Shown: positions 35,401 to 45,893 of the stretch, piece after piece
Layout of the letters: each line of letters begins with the position of its first letter
Numbering within the stretch: the first letter of the stretch is position 1
Source: Oncomelania hupensis
Taxonomy: Eukaryota; Mollusca; Gastropoda; Littorinimorpha; Pomatiopsidae
Assembly (NCBI GenBank): GCA_036898135.1
Contig: JBAHVR010000235.1
Location: forward strand, 21,001 to 85,000
Direction: 5' to 3'
Length of the DNA stretch: 64,000 nt
The notes under the pieces: generated by a model
What the model was told of the DNA's origin: nothing
The model's database searches: none
Seen by the model: the letters and a program-made list of their open reading frames with translations, nothing else
Program-made: the position numbers and the translations under genes

Positions 35401-38400
35401 AGTTCGGCCTATTGCACCCACTTATCACCAAAAACGCATAAGGTGCCACCCAGTAACTTTAAAAGTAATACCAAAATTATTCCGCCATAGAGTGTTACAA
35501 TATAGGGTCATTAAGCTTCGAGGCAGCACTGCACTTATTAGGGTCTCCATAACGTACATTTGAGCCCTGCTGAACACAAACACATACATAATAGAGATAC
35601 AACAAAAATGCATCTTACTTTATCATCTTGTGGTGACCGTCCATATGCCACAGGGCATTAGGTGATGAAACGTTGTACTCCCGTCGGTATATCGAGTTTC
35701 CCCAACGCAGGGCGGCTGCTACTGGGTTGACCCGGAGCATTGAGAGTCGCACCCTCTCAAAGGGGATCACCAGCTTTTGCAGGCTTAACTCCACACGGCA
35801 TGCTCTGTAGCCTATGCCATTTGGGTTGGCTTGCGTGATGCTCTCCACCAGTCTGTCCAGTTCCTCATCTGATACAGTGCCATAGCGGGCTCTCACCGAT
35901 AATTGGTGTTGGCTGAAAGCGAAACACCAATTTTTTGTTCTACGACATTGCAGCACTAACAGCTATGTGCAATTTGGTTTGCTGTTCAAATTAATAAAAC
36001 TACATAAATGAAAACAGACAGAGACTGCAAGACAAAACTATTCATATACATATATATCAAGTTTTGTACAGAACTTCTGTTTCTACTTCTATATAAACAT
36101 AATTATTATTAATTAAAAGTGATTGCACTTATAATATTTATACAATTGAAGAAACAAAGATAAATGTTATATTTTGTTTCTTTGTACAATATGTATGCAA
36201 ACTATATAACTTTGTACTACAAAATTAAAAAGCAAAATTCTGCTTAAGGATGGCCAATTGCAAGCCTTAATAGTTAATACTATAGCGAGCATTGTGATTG
36301 ATCTAAGGCAGGACTAACTTTCCTTGTCTACAGATCAGAAACCAATGGCGCCTGACAGGTCTACTGTGTGAGATCGATCCAACATCTGGGCATTACATTT
36401 CTCCAAATATAATTTACTTTCGACTCGTGCAACATCTCAGGAGTTTTCTCTGGGTACTCCGGTTTGCTCCTCCAACAAAATTTAAAAAACACAACTAATA
36501 TTAGGTAGTTTGGGTTTGGGCGCGCCACAGGCTGCGACTACACCTTACAGTGGAGGCGGCCCAGAATTTCCTGATAAAAAGGGACAACAAAGTATTTTTT
36601 TTTAAAAACATTGGAATACCTAGTATAACGAACAGGACACATTTCCTTTCTTCAAATCTTAGTTCCATGTTACATTTAACTTCAAATCTTAGTTCCATGT
36701 TACATTTAACTTCAAATCTTAGTTCCATGTTACATTTAACTTCAAATCTTAGTTCCATGTTACATTTAACTTCAAATCTTAGTTCCATGTTACATTTAAC
36801 TTCAAATCTTAGTTCCATGTTACATTTAACTTGAAGCCATTATTTTACATATAGATTTTTTAATGTACAAAATAAGACACATGTAGTGTTATGAGCAGTT
36901 CAAGAGTGAACTTTTTTTTTCTCATAATAATATACACCAACACTTAAACATCTCAAGCAAATTAAATACCCTTATGAATATGAGTCATTATCACTATCTT
37001 TTTCACATGAGCAATAAACTGAATATCTCAGAAAGAGGTTAAGATCTTAGAAATTTTATAGTCAAATACTGAAAATTTAATAGACTTGTTTGGTGATATA
37101 AACAAAATGCTGTAATCAATATGCCAAAATTGTACGGGTACAAAAATCTGTTTCCTGTTGCCCAACTGACCATAAATTTTCTTCCAGACCCTTAGAGTTA
37201 GAAGTTAGAAACATTTATTTTTTACTTTAAAAAGGTTAAAATCAAAAACAATAGTTCCCTTCGCTTTATATATAGCTTAGGAACTAAAAATATATTAGCA
37301 GATGACACAAGAGAAGATACTCAATCTAGGGGACAAAACCAGCACGTAGTTTGGTCTCATAAAATAAATAGCCACAAACAGAAGAAAAAAAAGTTCTGTG
37401 ACTTGGTAACAAAGTCCATATATTAAAAAAAATTATTATACAATATAGTGTTCATCACAATAACAGACCAAACAAACCTTTCATTTAAAATAATTTCATT
37501 TGTTCAGAAATGGGGTAATTTCGTTAGGAAAGCTAAAAACAACATACCTCATCAGACGGGTAGCTGTTCGTCTTGAGACGTTCATGAGCTCAGCACATGC
37601 TGTCACAGTGAAACCAAGGTTCAGGAGGTTTTCCAGGAGATGTTTGTCCACAGTATACTTTGGTCGACCACCACTGCGACCAGGCGTTGTCCGTGGAAGA
37701 CATACAGCACTTTCAAGATGCTGAACCTTGCCACTGATGGAGGCAATGCATTCCTGAGAATTAAAATATTCACAAATGATATGCATTACATATATATATC
37801 CACCTCTCCCAATTGACATCAAAGGTGTGTGCCAACAGTGAACTGGGAGGGGTGGGGGGTGGGGGTGTACAATACAAAACAATACATTTTTTATACAATG
37901 TTGTTTGTCTCACAAAATAGGTTCCATACTCATTGCAATCGTGAGAAGTGGGTGGTTTAGCTATGGCCCCAGCGCCCCAAACATTTGAGTGTGGCCCCAC
38001 ACAATTTTGAAGCGGGGGGTTCATCTGGATAGTGGATAAATCCTGAGGGAAAGGCTGCTTACTTCACTCAAGATTTATTGTCATTTAACATGACTGCATA
38101 CAAACATAGTTGGCCGCTGGTCTTTTGCAATTTGTGATGAACATTCCCTTGTTCTAAGCTTCCTAGACTGCACCCTAGAGTTTGGAAATATGTTTGGCTA
38201 TGAATTATCTTTCTAACAGTTAGGTTCCTTCCCATTTCTGTTGCCAGCCAGCCAATTTGTATACTTTTTTTTTTCTTTTCGCAAAACGCTTTCTCCTCAG
38301 ACTTCACCCAGGTGTCTTCTTTTGCTAGTAATGGAAATCATTTGTTTTTAGCAAGCTCAGCTGATGAGCTGATAACACAGTGAAATGGCCATCTGTATGG

Positions 38401-39175
38401 CACAAATTCACTAACTAAAACCATTGGCAGCAGAGGACAGATAGATCTTTCCTATTGTTCCCTTCTTCCCCATAGGCTAGTATCTACTGAGGAATTAATA
38501 TTGAATTTGAGCCATGCATAAGGGAGGGATAGATGGGGGTCGAGGGGGGGGGGAGGGGTGCTGTTTGCACTACTAACTAGTACAATGATAGCTACTGTAA
38601 AGTTAATATAATACTGTAATAGTACACAATGAAAGCAATCATATGTCAAAGCCAAAGAACTGTGGGTACAATTACAAAACTCAACTCTCAATCTCATTCT
38701 CAAGCCAATGCTGTACATTACTACAGGCTGTACAGCCTACCACAGGCGCAGGCTGTGAGCCTACATACTATTTATTTCACTATTTGGGTCTAAACTAAAG
38801 AATGATTCTGAATATTGCCAGTTTATAATCGTTTGCTGCAGTGATAAAATAGCAACCCAGAGAGAGATAACTCACCAATATCATCAACTTCTTAACCATT
38901 CAACCATGGGCATGGTAATACTCTATTAATAATAATAGTATACTAGTTCCTACAGTAGGCCTGAGACTAACCTGAACTCTCCTCTGCGTCGTTTCAAAGT
39001 AAACACGCTGCTCATCGCCAACTGTCACTCCAACACGACAAAGATGTGATTTAAGGGCATTTAAATTACGCTGGTCCGAACTGAAATCGTTTTCGATATC
39101 GTTTGCTAACTTTCTTCGAATACCGTCCACGATTAAGTTCGCTCGATTCAAAAACTGTCCTAGTGCCTCCGCCAT
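29450..39175 (-). CDS. Six-exon DD34E integrase-like transposase
   Basis: Exons on the minus strand: 38972-39175, 37548-37753, 35619-35912, 34322-34430, 31097-31445, 29450-29736. All five introns are GT-AG and phases agree; the sum is 1449 nt, giving 482 residues with no internal stop. Residues 103-136 look like a helix-turn-helix ([20 protein letters not shown]). An RNase H-like (rve) catalytic core follows with D228 (WHMDGHHK), D286 (RMDQGVEN) and E321 (NQRIERLW), 34 residues between the last two. HNQRIERLW and YNNHR are typical of the integrase-core-domain protein family widespread in fish, cnidarians and molluscs. Expected role: DNA strand transfer in the nucleus on the element ends. The ATG at 39175 (GCAATGG context) lies just inside the right terminal repeats. 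Introns contain LINE and SINE fragments. Superfamily assignment (Ginger, IS3EU or other) is open. Confidence 0.85.
30185..30357 (+). mobile_element. 5'-truncated LINE 3' end in a transposase intron
   Basis: Encodes [12 protein letters not shown] and the [15 protein letters not shown] tail, ending GGGATAGGATAGGATAGG. It lies in the last intron of the transposase gene. Confidence 0.88.
30470..30725 (+). mobile_element. Degenerate SINE body
   Basis: Shares AGTATAAACCGAGGTCTA, ACACCCAGCATGC, AGGATWGTGCTCAGT and GCGCCCAAA...GCTGCAAG with the SINE at 52488-52905. The tRNA-like head is missing and the copy is old. Confidence 0.75.
30770..30975 (-). mobile_element. tRNA-derived SINE
   Basis: On the minus strand GTGGTTAGCCCA (A-box-like) and GGTTCAAATCCCA (B box, about 30935-30947) are spaced as in a tRNA, followed by ~160 bp of unique body. 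The acceptor stem is not formed. Confidence 0.55.
31446..34321. other. Large transposase intron
   Basis: 2.9-kb intron between transposase exons 4 and 5. It contains an AT-rich body, a short TCTC-rich stretch near 32500-32550 and (GT)n near 32645. No other feature recognised. Confidence 0.6.
34431..35618. other. Transposase intron
   Basis: Intron between exons 3 and 4 of the transposase gene; no repeat or exon recognised. Confidence 0.6.
36650..36834. repeat. 30-bp minisatellite, six copies
   Basis: Unit TTCAAATCTTAGTTCCATGT plus TACATTTAAC repeated about six times with essentially no differences, inside intron 2 of the transposase gene. The ORFs that cross it are repeat translations. Confidence 0.97.
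37754..38971. other. First transposase intron
   Basis: Intron with C-rich and G-rich runs (about 37845-37870, 38530-38560). No exon recognised. Confidence 0.6.
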
Positions 39176-39647
39176 TGCTCTCGCTCGCATACAGATGAGC
39201 ATGCGCGGTAATGTTCCCAGCATGCTTGGGGTTTTGGCCCTAGTAAAGCGTGGCCAAAACTGAAAATTAGTAATTAACACTGTGAATTACCGGTATCACT
39301 GTGAATTACACAGAACACGTGTTAATTACAATTATCACTGATACATGTAAATGCAGGTTTTGGCGCTAGTAAGCGGCCTTACCAGAATTAAGCATGATCA
39401 CGTGAAAATTATAATTATCAAGTGAAAATTGTAATTATCATGTGATAATTACAATTTTCGGTTTAGGCGCATTTCCAGGCGGATTGCTAGAGCCAAAACT
39501 GAAAATTAAACATGATCACGCGAGATAATTGTAATTATCTCTTGATAATTGTAATTATCCCATGATATTTGTAATTATCACCTGATAATTGTAATTATCA
39601 CCTGATAATTGTAAATATCAGGTTTTGGCGCTAGTAAGCCGCCATAG
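39176..39647 (-). repeat. Right terminal region with palindromic arrays
   Basis: Reading inward from 39647: the 27-bp TIR, five GATAATTGTAATTATC-type units spaced 19-21 bp (39521-39619), a shared CATGTTTAATTTTCAG segment, three more units (about 39394-39458), an internal second copy of CTTACTAGCGCCAAAACC near 39355-39380, then CCAAAACCCC and a GC-rich 50 bp leading to the transposase ATG, which probably serves as its promoter. Confidence 0.8.
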
Positions 39648-39659
39648 CAACCACCAAAC

Positions 39660-39740
39660 CACACATAGACACACACACACACACGCACACACACACCCAC
39701 ACACACACACGCACACACACACCCACACACACACAGACTG
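39660..39740. repeat. (AC)n microsatellite
   Basis: Interrupted AC repeat immediately outside the right end of the giant element. Confidence 0.95.
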
Positions 39741-39787
39741 AAACAAGCGCGCGACTCACCCCAGTTCACCCATCTGTGAATGAGCAC

Positions 39788-39900
39788 CTGGATCTGTTTA
39801 GAACCGGGGAAGTTAAAGCAGCGAGGGAGAGGAGATCGGCACCGCCATCATTGAGCTGGCCTAGACAAAAGAGAGGCTCCAAAACGCCTCTCTCCCGGGA
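39788..39900 (+). mobile_element. SINE tail fragment
   Basis: GAAGTTAAAGCAGCGAGGGA, CACCGCCATCATTGAGCTGG and neighbours match the body of the hybrid SINE at 59414-59711 (GGTAAAGCAACGAGGGAGAG ... CATCGCCCTCATTACGCTGG). The head is missing. Confidence 0.7.
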
Positions 39901-39921
39901 ACACTTCCTGTTATGGTCACA

Positions 39922-40498
39922 CCCCCGTTGGGGTGCCGGTGGTTTCAGTATAAATAGTATCCCCACTTTCTGGAAATTTAGTGCTTTAAATTCCCACTGT
40001 CGCTGTCTTTCTCATTTGCTCTTTCTCATTCCTGCTCTGTTCTATCAATCTGCTATACTATCTTCTTCTTCGGTAGACCAGTCACCTACCTTTTTTCTTA
40101 AAAAATCTTCCTTGACAAGACTCCTTATTTTGTGTGTGAGGTCTGTTGGATCAGCTTCGGAATATTGGACGCTTTCTGCCAGGTGGTCACTAGGGCTTCC
40201 TATGATGTTATTATAATTTAGCAATGTAGGCATTTTATATGTATGTGTTTTGTTGATAATTTATAATGATGATTTTGTTTTTGTAAACGGGGGTTCGATA
40301 AATTAGAGTACAGCCTCAGCGTCCCCTGTGTGAGATGTCTTTATTGTAAAGTGACTGGCTTTTGGAGAGCTTTCAGTTTTACCACTAGGGTTGTTTCAGC
40401 AGATCTTTTATGCGGATCGGGGGTTGTCCGGTCCTGATTTGGCTCGGAAGAGCCCGCTGGACCTAAAACAATAATCATGTAATATAATGTAATGTAAT
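39922..40498 (+). mobile_element. Family R retroposon, complete copy
   Basis: 577 bp with a 12-bp target duplication GTTATGGTCACA at 39910-39921 and 40499-40510. 5' end is a C/G hairpin (CCCCCGTTGGGG), then TATAAATAG. The 3' end is GTCC...GCTGGACC followed by an ATGTAATGTAATG tail. The first and last parts of the 3' segment (GGTCC...GGACC) form a small stem. No coding domain is recognised. Confidence 0.9.
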
Positions 40499-40510
40499 GT
40501 TATGGTCACA

Positions 40511-40515
40511 GTCAG

Positions 40516-40565
<50 letters not shown>

Positions 40566-41719
40566 TGAGGGTTCGACCCAAGGAACCCAGAATATTAAAC
40601 TGTTTCAACGGGTTTAACTTCCCTTTTTCGTTGCATTGCTGTCGCTATGTTTTTCCCCCAGCTACGAAAAAGGCGACCCAAAGATGCATAATTAAGGCAA
40701 ACATGTAGGCCTACTATGTTAAACATCTTTAGATACAAAACTCGCTATTCTCGATGACTAAATGCAACTTTTTATAGTAGGATAGAAAATGTCACCAGAA
40801 TTACGAGGCACCGTAGTATCAAGCTCAGGCTGAGGATCCAAAGAAATCACCCCCCATGCCACACCCAAACCCATCCTCATGTCCAACTTTTGTCCCGCCT
40901 ACAAATCACACATGTACACAAAACCTCATCCTGACCAGCAGAGGATTGGCTAGATCCCACTTCTGTCCTTGAACCGGACCAAGGCACTCGTGCTCACAAT
41001 ACAACGCAACACACACAAAAAATATGCCAAGGTCTTCGGGTGCAGGATGATGTTGCGGTCGCACCTAGTAAAAGAGATAGTGGAGCGATAGCATCACTAT
41101 GATAACAGTTAGTTATTTATTGAAATCCTAGAAAATTTCAAAACCGAACTTCAATAGAGACGGAGGGCACAACAATCCGCTAGTGCGCTAACAAAATGTA
41201 TAGTGGTTGTGTGTGTGTGGGGGGGGGGGGGGTGTGTGCGCGCGCTTGGTATGTTGTGTTATATATTGAGTATGTGTGCGTGTGTAGGCGTGTGTGTTCG
41301 CGTTGAGGTGGATGTGAGTGTCCTAATCAGTAATATGTGTGCGTGTTTGGATATGTGCGCGTACGAGCGTAATGAAATATTAAATGATTGTAAAAGCTGA
41401 CGAAATAGGCTTACTGTCGGGTCCCGGGGGTTTGGGTAAGAGAGGGGTGAGTGAGCCTTTGTTCTGTATCCAGGCAATAAATGCAGAAATTCCTACATTT
41501 CTTTCCTTATTTACATTAGTTCTCTTACTAAAAACTGCACCCAATGGCCAATGCAGTAGCTAATTCCCACCAAAACGCGAACCACTTCCAGTTTCAGTGT
41601 GACCTTTTGAACTTAAACAAACATGTACCAAACGACCTTCCAAAACAGAAGAGGGGCTACAGCAAGGAGTAGTCTGCCCTTTCAGATGACACGCAGTGTT
41701 TTCTGGGATTTCCCGCTTC

Positions 41720-41797
<78 letters not shown>

Positions 41798-42575
41798 CTC
41801 TCTCTCAAGAATGTTGGAAGATAACCGCATTTAAATGAACGAATTCTCGTGACAAAAGTCCTATGTTAGTTTCAATAAACGTATGTTTACTTTTCCGAGA
41901 ATGAGATTAATAGTCATTTTTCTTATTTTAAAAAAAAGGCGAAGAGGGGGTGAGGGGGTGAGGGAAGGGATTGGAGAGGAATGAAGTGAGGCAGAGACAG
42001 ACAGACAGACAGACAGAGAGACAGAGATAGAGAGAGAACTTCAATACGATGCCACTATTCTATATATACGCATGTGGTAACACAACAGATACGGAGAAAA
42101 AAATAAACCAAAAAAATTGAAAAGTTACAACAAAATATGTTATAAACACGCGTCATTTGATAGACTATGTGTCTCAAAGAATCAGTAAAATATTATAAGG
42201 TTACTTTTATCTCAACAACTCTTCGTGATTTTTCATTGCATAGTTCGTAAACCTCGCTATACAGCTCTTGTGATACTCGTACATTATGCACTTAGAGCAC
42301 TGTCAATAAACAGTGAATAGCGACCAAGTTTTCTATAAACCATGACATTTGGAATTCTGGGAGACACACTAAAAAAAACGCTTACAAGCAAACAAATGGG
42401 GAGAGATTCAACAGCATGAAAACGTGTAATGCCCCATATTTCTGCTGCAGACAGAAGCATAGGTTTGACCTAGGCCTCGAACAGTTTAAAGAAAACATTT
42501 ATATCCATGCTTCCCAAACTCCACATTGTTTTCATGATCTCCACCACCTTACCTTTGGCCCTGCCTGCAAACTCT

Positions 42576-42629
<54 letters not shown>

Positions 42630-42656
42630 GAGAGAGACAGAGAGACAGAGAGAGAC

Positions 42657-42688
<32 letters not shown>

Positions 42689-43352
42689 CGAGAAAGTCGG
42701 TGAAGGCCATATCATGCATATGAATCATGTTGATTTCATCACTCCAGCAAACTCCTTGCCCATCACATGTGTGTGCGTCTTGCTCAGCGAAACTCATCCG
42801 TCATCGACAGTGTCCGGTACTTCACAAAGTGCGTCCGTCATCTTACTCCTCCACATTCCATAATTCTTTCTTGATAACGTAAAGAAAATAACTTGATTAA
42901 GTCACGATTACAACGTAATGCGTGACTTCAGGCGTGGCAGTCACAGACATGCGGGCGAGCGCATTTCTGACACTCGGAGACGCGCGTGCACTCCCACACA
43001 CGATCACTTACAAATCACATACATTATAATTTTAGGCACATACAGTGAAACACACACAACTACACACACACCGACAAACACACACAACACACTCACACAC
43101 ATACACCCACACACACTCGCAAGCACAAACACGTGTATATAATACACACACACGCGCGCGTGCGGTGCTACTGCTTGCGCATAGCCACTAATTGAATGAA
43201 TTAGAGAATGCTGTAATCGTAGAGGTTATGTTCTTTCCTCAAAATGACGACGACAAGACTACCAAATAAAATTGGGGATACTATATCTTTTATAGAAATA
43301 AACTTTATGTCATGAAAATAATCATTTAATTTACAAATGGTGCCTCATTGAG
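40511..43352. other. Interval rich in microsatellites
   Basis: (GACA)n and (GA)n at 40512-40563, GT/G-rich at 41205-41310, (TC)n at 41720-41807, (GACA)/(GA) at 41995-42035, (GA)n at 42577-42688, AC-rich at 43048-43160. No gene recognised; the long ORFs here are microsatellite translations. Confidence 0.8.
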
Positions 43353-43366
43353 CAATTATGTCTTCA

Positions 43367-44420
43367 TATCCTATCCTATTCTGTCCCGTAACTCGGAGGT
43401 CGTAGGGACACCACAGATGATCGTTTAACCATCATACTCCATCTTTCTCTGTCCTCAGCAGCCCTGATGGCTTCGCTCAGTGTCAAACCAGTCCATTCTC
43501 GAATGTTGTCCTTCCACCTCTTTTTAGGTCTCCCTCTTCTTCTACCGCCTTGCACTGTGCCTTGCAGAATGGTCTTTGCAAGGCCTGATGATCTGGTGAC
43601 GTGGCCATACCATCGGAGTTTTCGTTTCTTCACCACTGTGAGCAGGTCATCGTGTTGTCCAATGGCTTGTGTGATGGTCTGTCGGACTTCGTCGTTGGTG
43701 ATGTGTTGGGTATAGGAAATGCCCAGACGTCTTCTGTAGCACCTCATCTCCATGCTTTGTATTCTTCGTTGTAGATCTGCTGTGAGGGTCCATGCTTCGC
43801 AAGCATATAGGAAGATGGAGATGACAAAGGAGCGCAGCATTCTTACTTTGGAATGTAGACTGATGGTCCTGTCTTTCCCCATGGGCGTCAACCTTGTCAG
43901 GGCAGCAGTTGTTTGTGCGATCCTGGAGAGGACTTCCTGTCGGGACCCATTGTCTGATACAATGGCTCCTAAATATTTGAAACTATGCACTGTGTTGAGG
44001 GATTCGCCTTGGACTTTGATGTCCGTGTTGATGTCATTGGTGTTGTTGGTCATCATGTTGGTCTTCTCTGCACTTATTTCCATTCCATAATCTCTGGAGG
44101 TGGTGTCAAGCCTCTGTACCAGCTGTTCAAGTTCTTGTTCCTCTCCAGTCAATCCATCAATGTCATCCGCAAAACGAAGATTGGAGATTGCTCTACCCCC
44201 AATGCTGACTGTGCCTTCGTGATCTGCAAGGGCATCTGACATGATGCGCTGTAGGAAGATGTTGAAGAGTGTTGGAGAGAGTAGGCATCCTTGACGCACA
44301 CCGATTGTTGTTCTGAACCAGTTCCCGATGACGCTGTTATGGAGGACTGCACTGGTAGCCTTGTCATAACTATGCTAAAGCAACCCTAGTGGTAACACTG
44401 AAGGCATTCCACCAGCCGAT
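43367..44420 (-). mobile_element. LINE 3' copy fused to a family R fragment
   Basis: One insertion bounded by CAATTATGTCTTCA (43353-43366) and CAATTTATGTCTTCA (44421-44435). From its 3' end it comprises a (GGATA)n-type tail, about 1 kb of LINE (43376-44369), then about 50 bp of family R (44370-44420) in the same sense. The two parts share one target duplication, so they entered together. Confidence 0.85.
43376..44369 (-). CDS. LINE reverse transcriptase, C-terminal part
   Basis: Open for about 330 codons from the 5' truncation point (YDKATSAVLHNSVIGNW) through RQGCLLSPTLFNIFL, the catalytic FADDIDG box, LGAIVSDNGSRQ, YACEAWTLT, GISYTQHITNDEVRQ, WYGHVTR and the GRPKKRW...EWTGL tail to the stop. 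It covers the RT palm, thumb and C-terminal region. It lacks the endonuclease and RT N-terminus, so it cannot retrotranspose itself, and no start codon context is implied. It is the best-preserved LINE copy in the window and the reference for reading the broken ones. Confidence 0.9.
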
Positions 44421-44435
44421 CAATTTATGTCTTCA

Positions 44436-45000
44436 GTGACTTTAAACTGATAACACTTGTCAATTCATGTGTGAACTCGTTTATCTAATTTTCAAAACAC
44501 CCTTCCAAAAAAGGTCAGTCTTAACGCCGTCCACTGTTCAGAAAGTCACGACTTGAGGTGATACTATAAGTGAGTCAAACGGACTCGCAGGTGACGATAC
44601 AGTTTGAAAAACCGCGACTGATAGGTGAATACTACAGATGAGTCAATCCGACCCACAGGTGATAATACAGGTGTGACAAATCAGTAACACTTCTTATTTG
44701 TGAAATATCATGAACGTGCATGAAATATATTGCGTGCTGCCACTGCTATTGTAAATGTTGTGCCTATTGAGGCCTGCTGAAAGCGTGCTGCCCGATCTCC
44801 CTCTTGGAGTCGAATTAATTGTTTTATTGTTGTTTATTCATCAGATTAACCCAGATTTGGTTCATTAACTTACTTGTTGGTGATGCTTCAATGTGTGCCG
44901 TCGCAAGGTTTTCATGTTACTGGTTACTGGATGGTGGTTTGGAGAGGGAAAGAGAAAGAAAGACATGGGAGGGAGGAAAGTGGGAGGGAGGTAGAGATGA
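44436..45000. other. Interval with diverged short duplication
   Basis: A ~65-bp imperfect repeat containing GAGTCAAACGGACTCGCAGG and GAGTCAATCCGACCCACAGG lies at about 44550-44680. Nothing else recognised. Confidence 0.5.
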
Positions 45001-45002
45001 AG

Positions 45003-45316
45003 AGAGAAGAAGAAGAAGAAGAAGAAGAAGAAGAAGAAGAAGAAGAAGAAGAAGAAGAAGAAGAAGAAGAAGAAGAAGAAGAAGAAGAAGAAGAGCAAAT
45101 GAAAGAAGGAAAAATGAGGAAGGAAGAATAAGAATGAACATTGATTTTTAACGTCCACATCCACTATTAGAGATATGGCAATCGGGGATAACCATCCCAG
45201 GGAAAGAGGATTAGGGACCAAAATCAAGAAGAAGAAGAAGAAGAAGAAGAAGAAGAAGAAGAAGAAGAAGAAGAAGAAGAAGAAGAAGAAAAAGAAGAAG
45301 AAGAAGAAGAAGAAGA
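45003..45316. repeat. Two (GAA)n arrays
   Basis: (GAA)n at about 45003-45095 and 45227-45316, separated by unique DNA containing the CGGGGATAACCATCCCAGGG motif also seen near 11339. Poly-E, poly-R and poly-S ORFs here are repeat translations. Confidence 0.97.
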
Positions 45317-45893
45317 AAGTTAGTTAGTTAGTTGTTAATTGTTTACAGGGTCCAGCGGACTGCAAAGAGACGAATCAGGACCACAAAATCAAGACCACAA
45401 CTTGGTTGAGAGAGGACTGATCCATATAAGGTAACTCTGCTAAAACAACCCTAGTGGTAACACTGAAGGCATTCCACCAACCGATCACTTTATAATAAAG
45501 ACATCCCATGCAGGGGCCGCTGAGGCTATGCTATAATTTATCGAACCCCCGTTTACAAAAATAAAATAGAATATAAACATCAATATAAAATATCAACAAA
45601 ACACATACATATAAAATGCCTGCACTGCTAAATAATATCATAGGAAGCCCTAGTGACCATTTGGCAGAAAGCGTCCAATATTCCCAAGCTGACTCAACAG
45701 ACCTCATACACAAATGAGAAGTTTTGGAAGAGTTTTCAAGAAAAAAAAAGTAGGTGACTGGTCTAGCGAAAAAGATTTATAGTAGATTGATAGAACAGAG
45801 TAAGAATTACAAAGAACAAAGGAAAAAGACAGCGACAGTCGGAATTTAAAGCACTAAATTTCCAGAACGTGGAGACACTCCGGCACCCTCACG
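45317..45893 (-). mobile_element. Family R retroposon copy
   Basis: Near-complete copy, sense minus, with (TTAG)n at the left (the 3' tail) abutting the GAA array. The right (5') end is slightly shortened before the C/G hairpin. Confidence 0.87.

Larger units (their letters stand above)
13217..39647. mobile_element. Putative giant TIR DNA transposon
   Basis: A perfect 27-bp inverted repeat (starting CTATGGCGGCTTACTAGCGC) lies at 13217-13243 and 39621-39647. Behind both ends are arrays of the palindromic motif GATAATTRYAATTATC. Inside are two convergent spliced genes: a HECT-like gene starting near the left end and an intact integrase-like transposase whose ATG is about 50 bp inside the right terminal region. 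A TA dinucleotide flanks each end (13218-13219, 39645-39646) and may be the target duplication, leaving TGGCGG...CCGCCA termini; no longer duplication is visible. The left end is complex, with a second, less perfect terminus at 14417. A two-gene transposon is inferred; no polymerase or capsid gene is present, so it is not a Polinton. Confidence 0.65.

Noticed and set aside
36650..36834. CRISPR-like array
   Set aside because: The 30-bp units are directly contiguous without spacers in a eukaryotic intron; it is a minisatellite.
13217..39647. Polinton/Maverick or virus-derived element
   Set aside because: Large size, TIRs and an integrase-like gene fit superficially, but I found no protein-primed DNA polymerase, packaging ATPase, capsid or protease, and the rve gene is spliced into six exons.
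14417..39647. Left boundary of the giant element at 14417 instead of 13217
   Set aside because: The terminus at 14417 matches the right end less well and pairs better with 14790 as a small element of its own. It remains an alternative.
43467..44239. Plus-strand ORFs opposite the LINE
   Set aside because: Shadows of the minus-strand RT frame; the same shadow recurs at 57495 and 57811 opposite other LINE copies.
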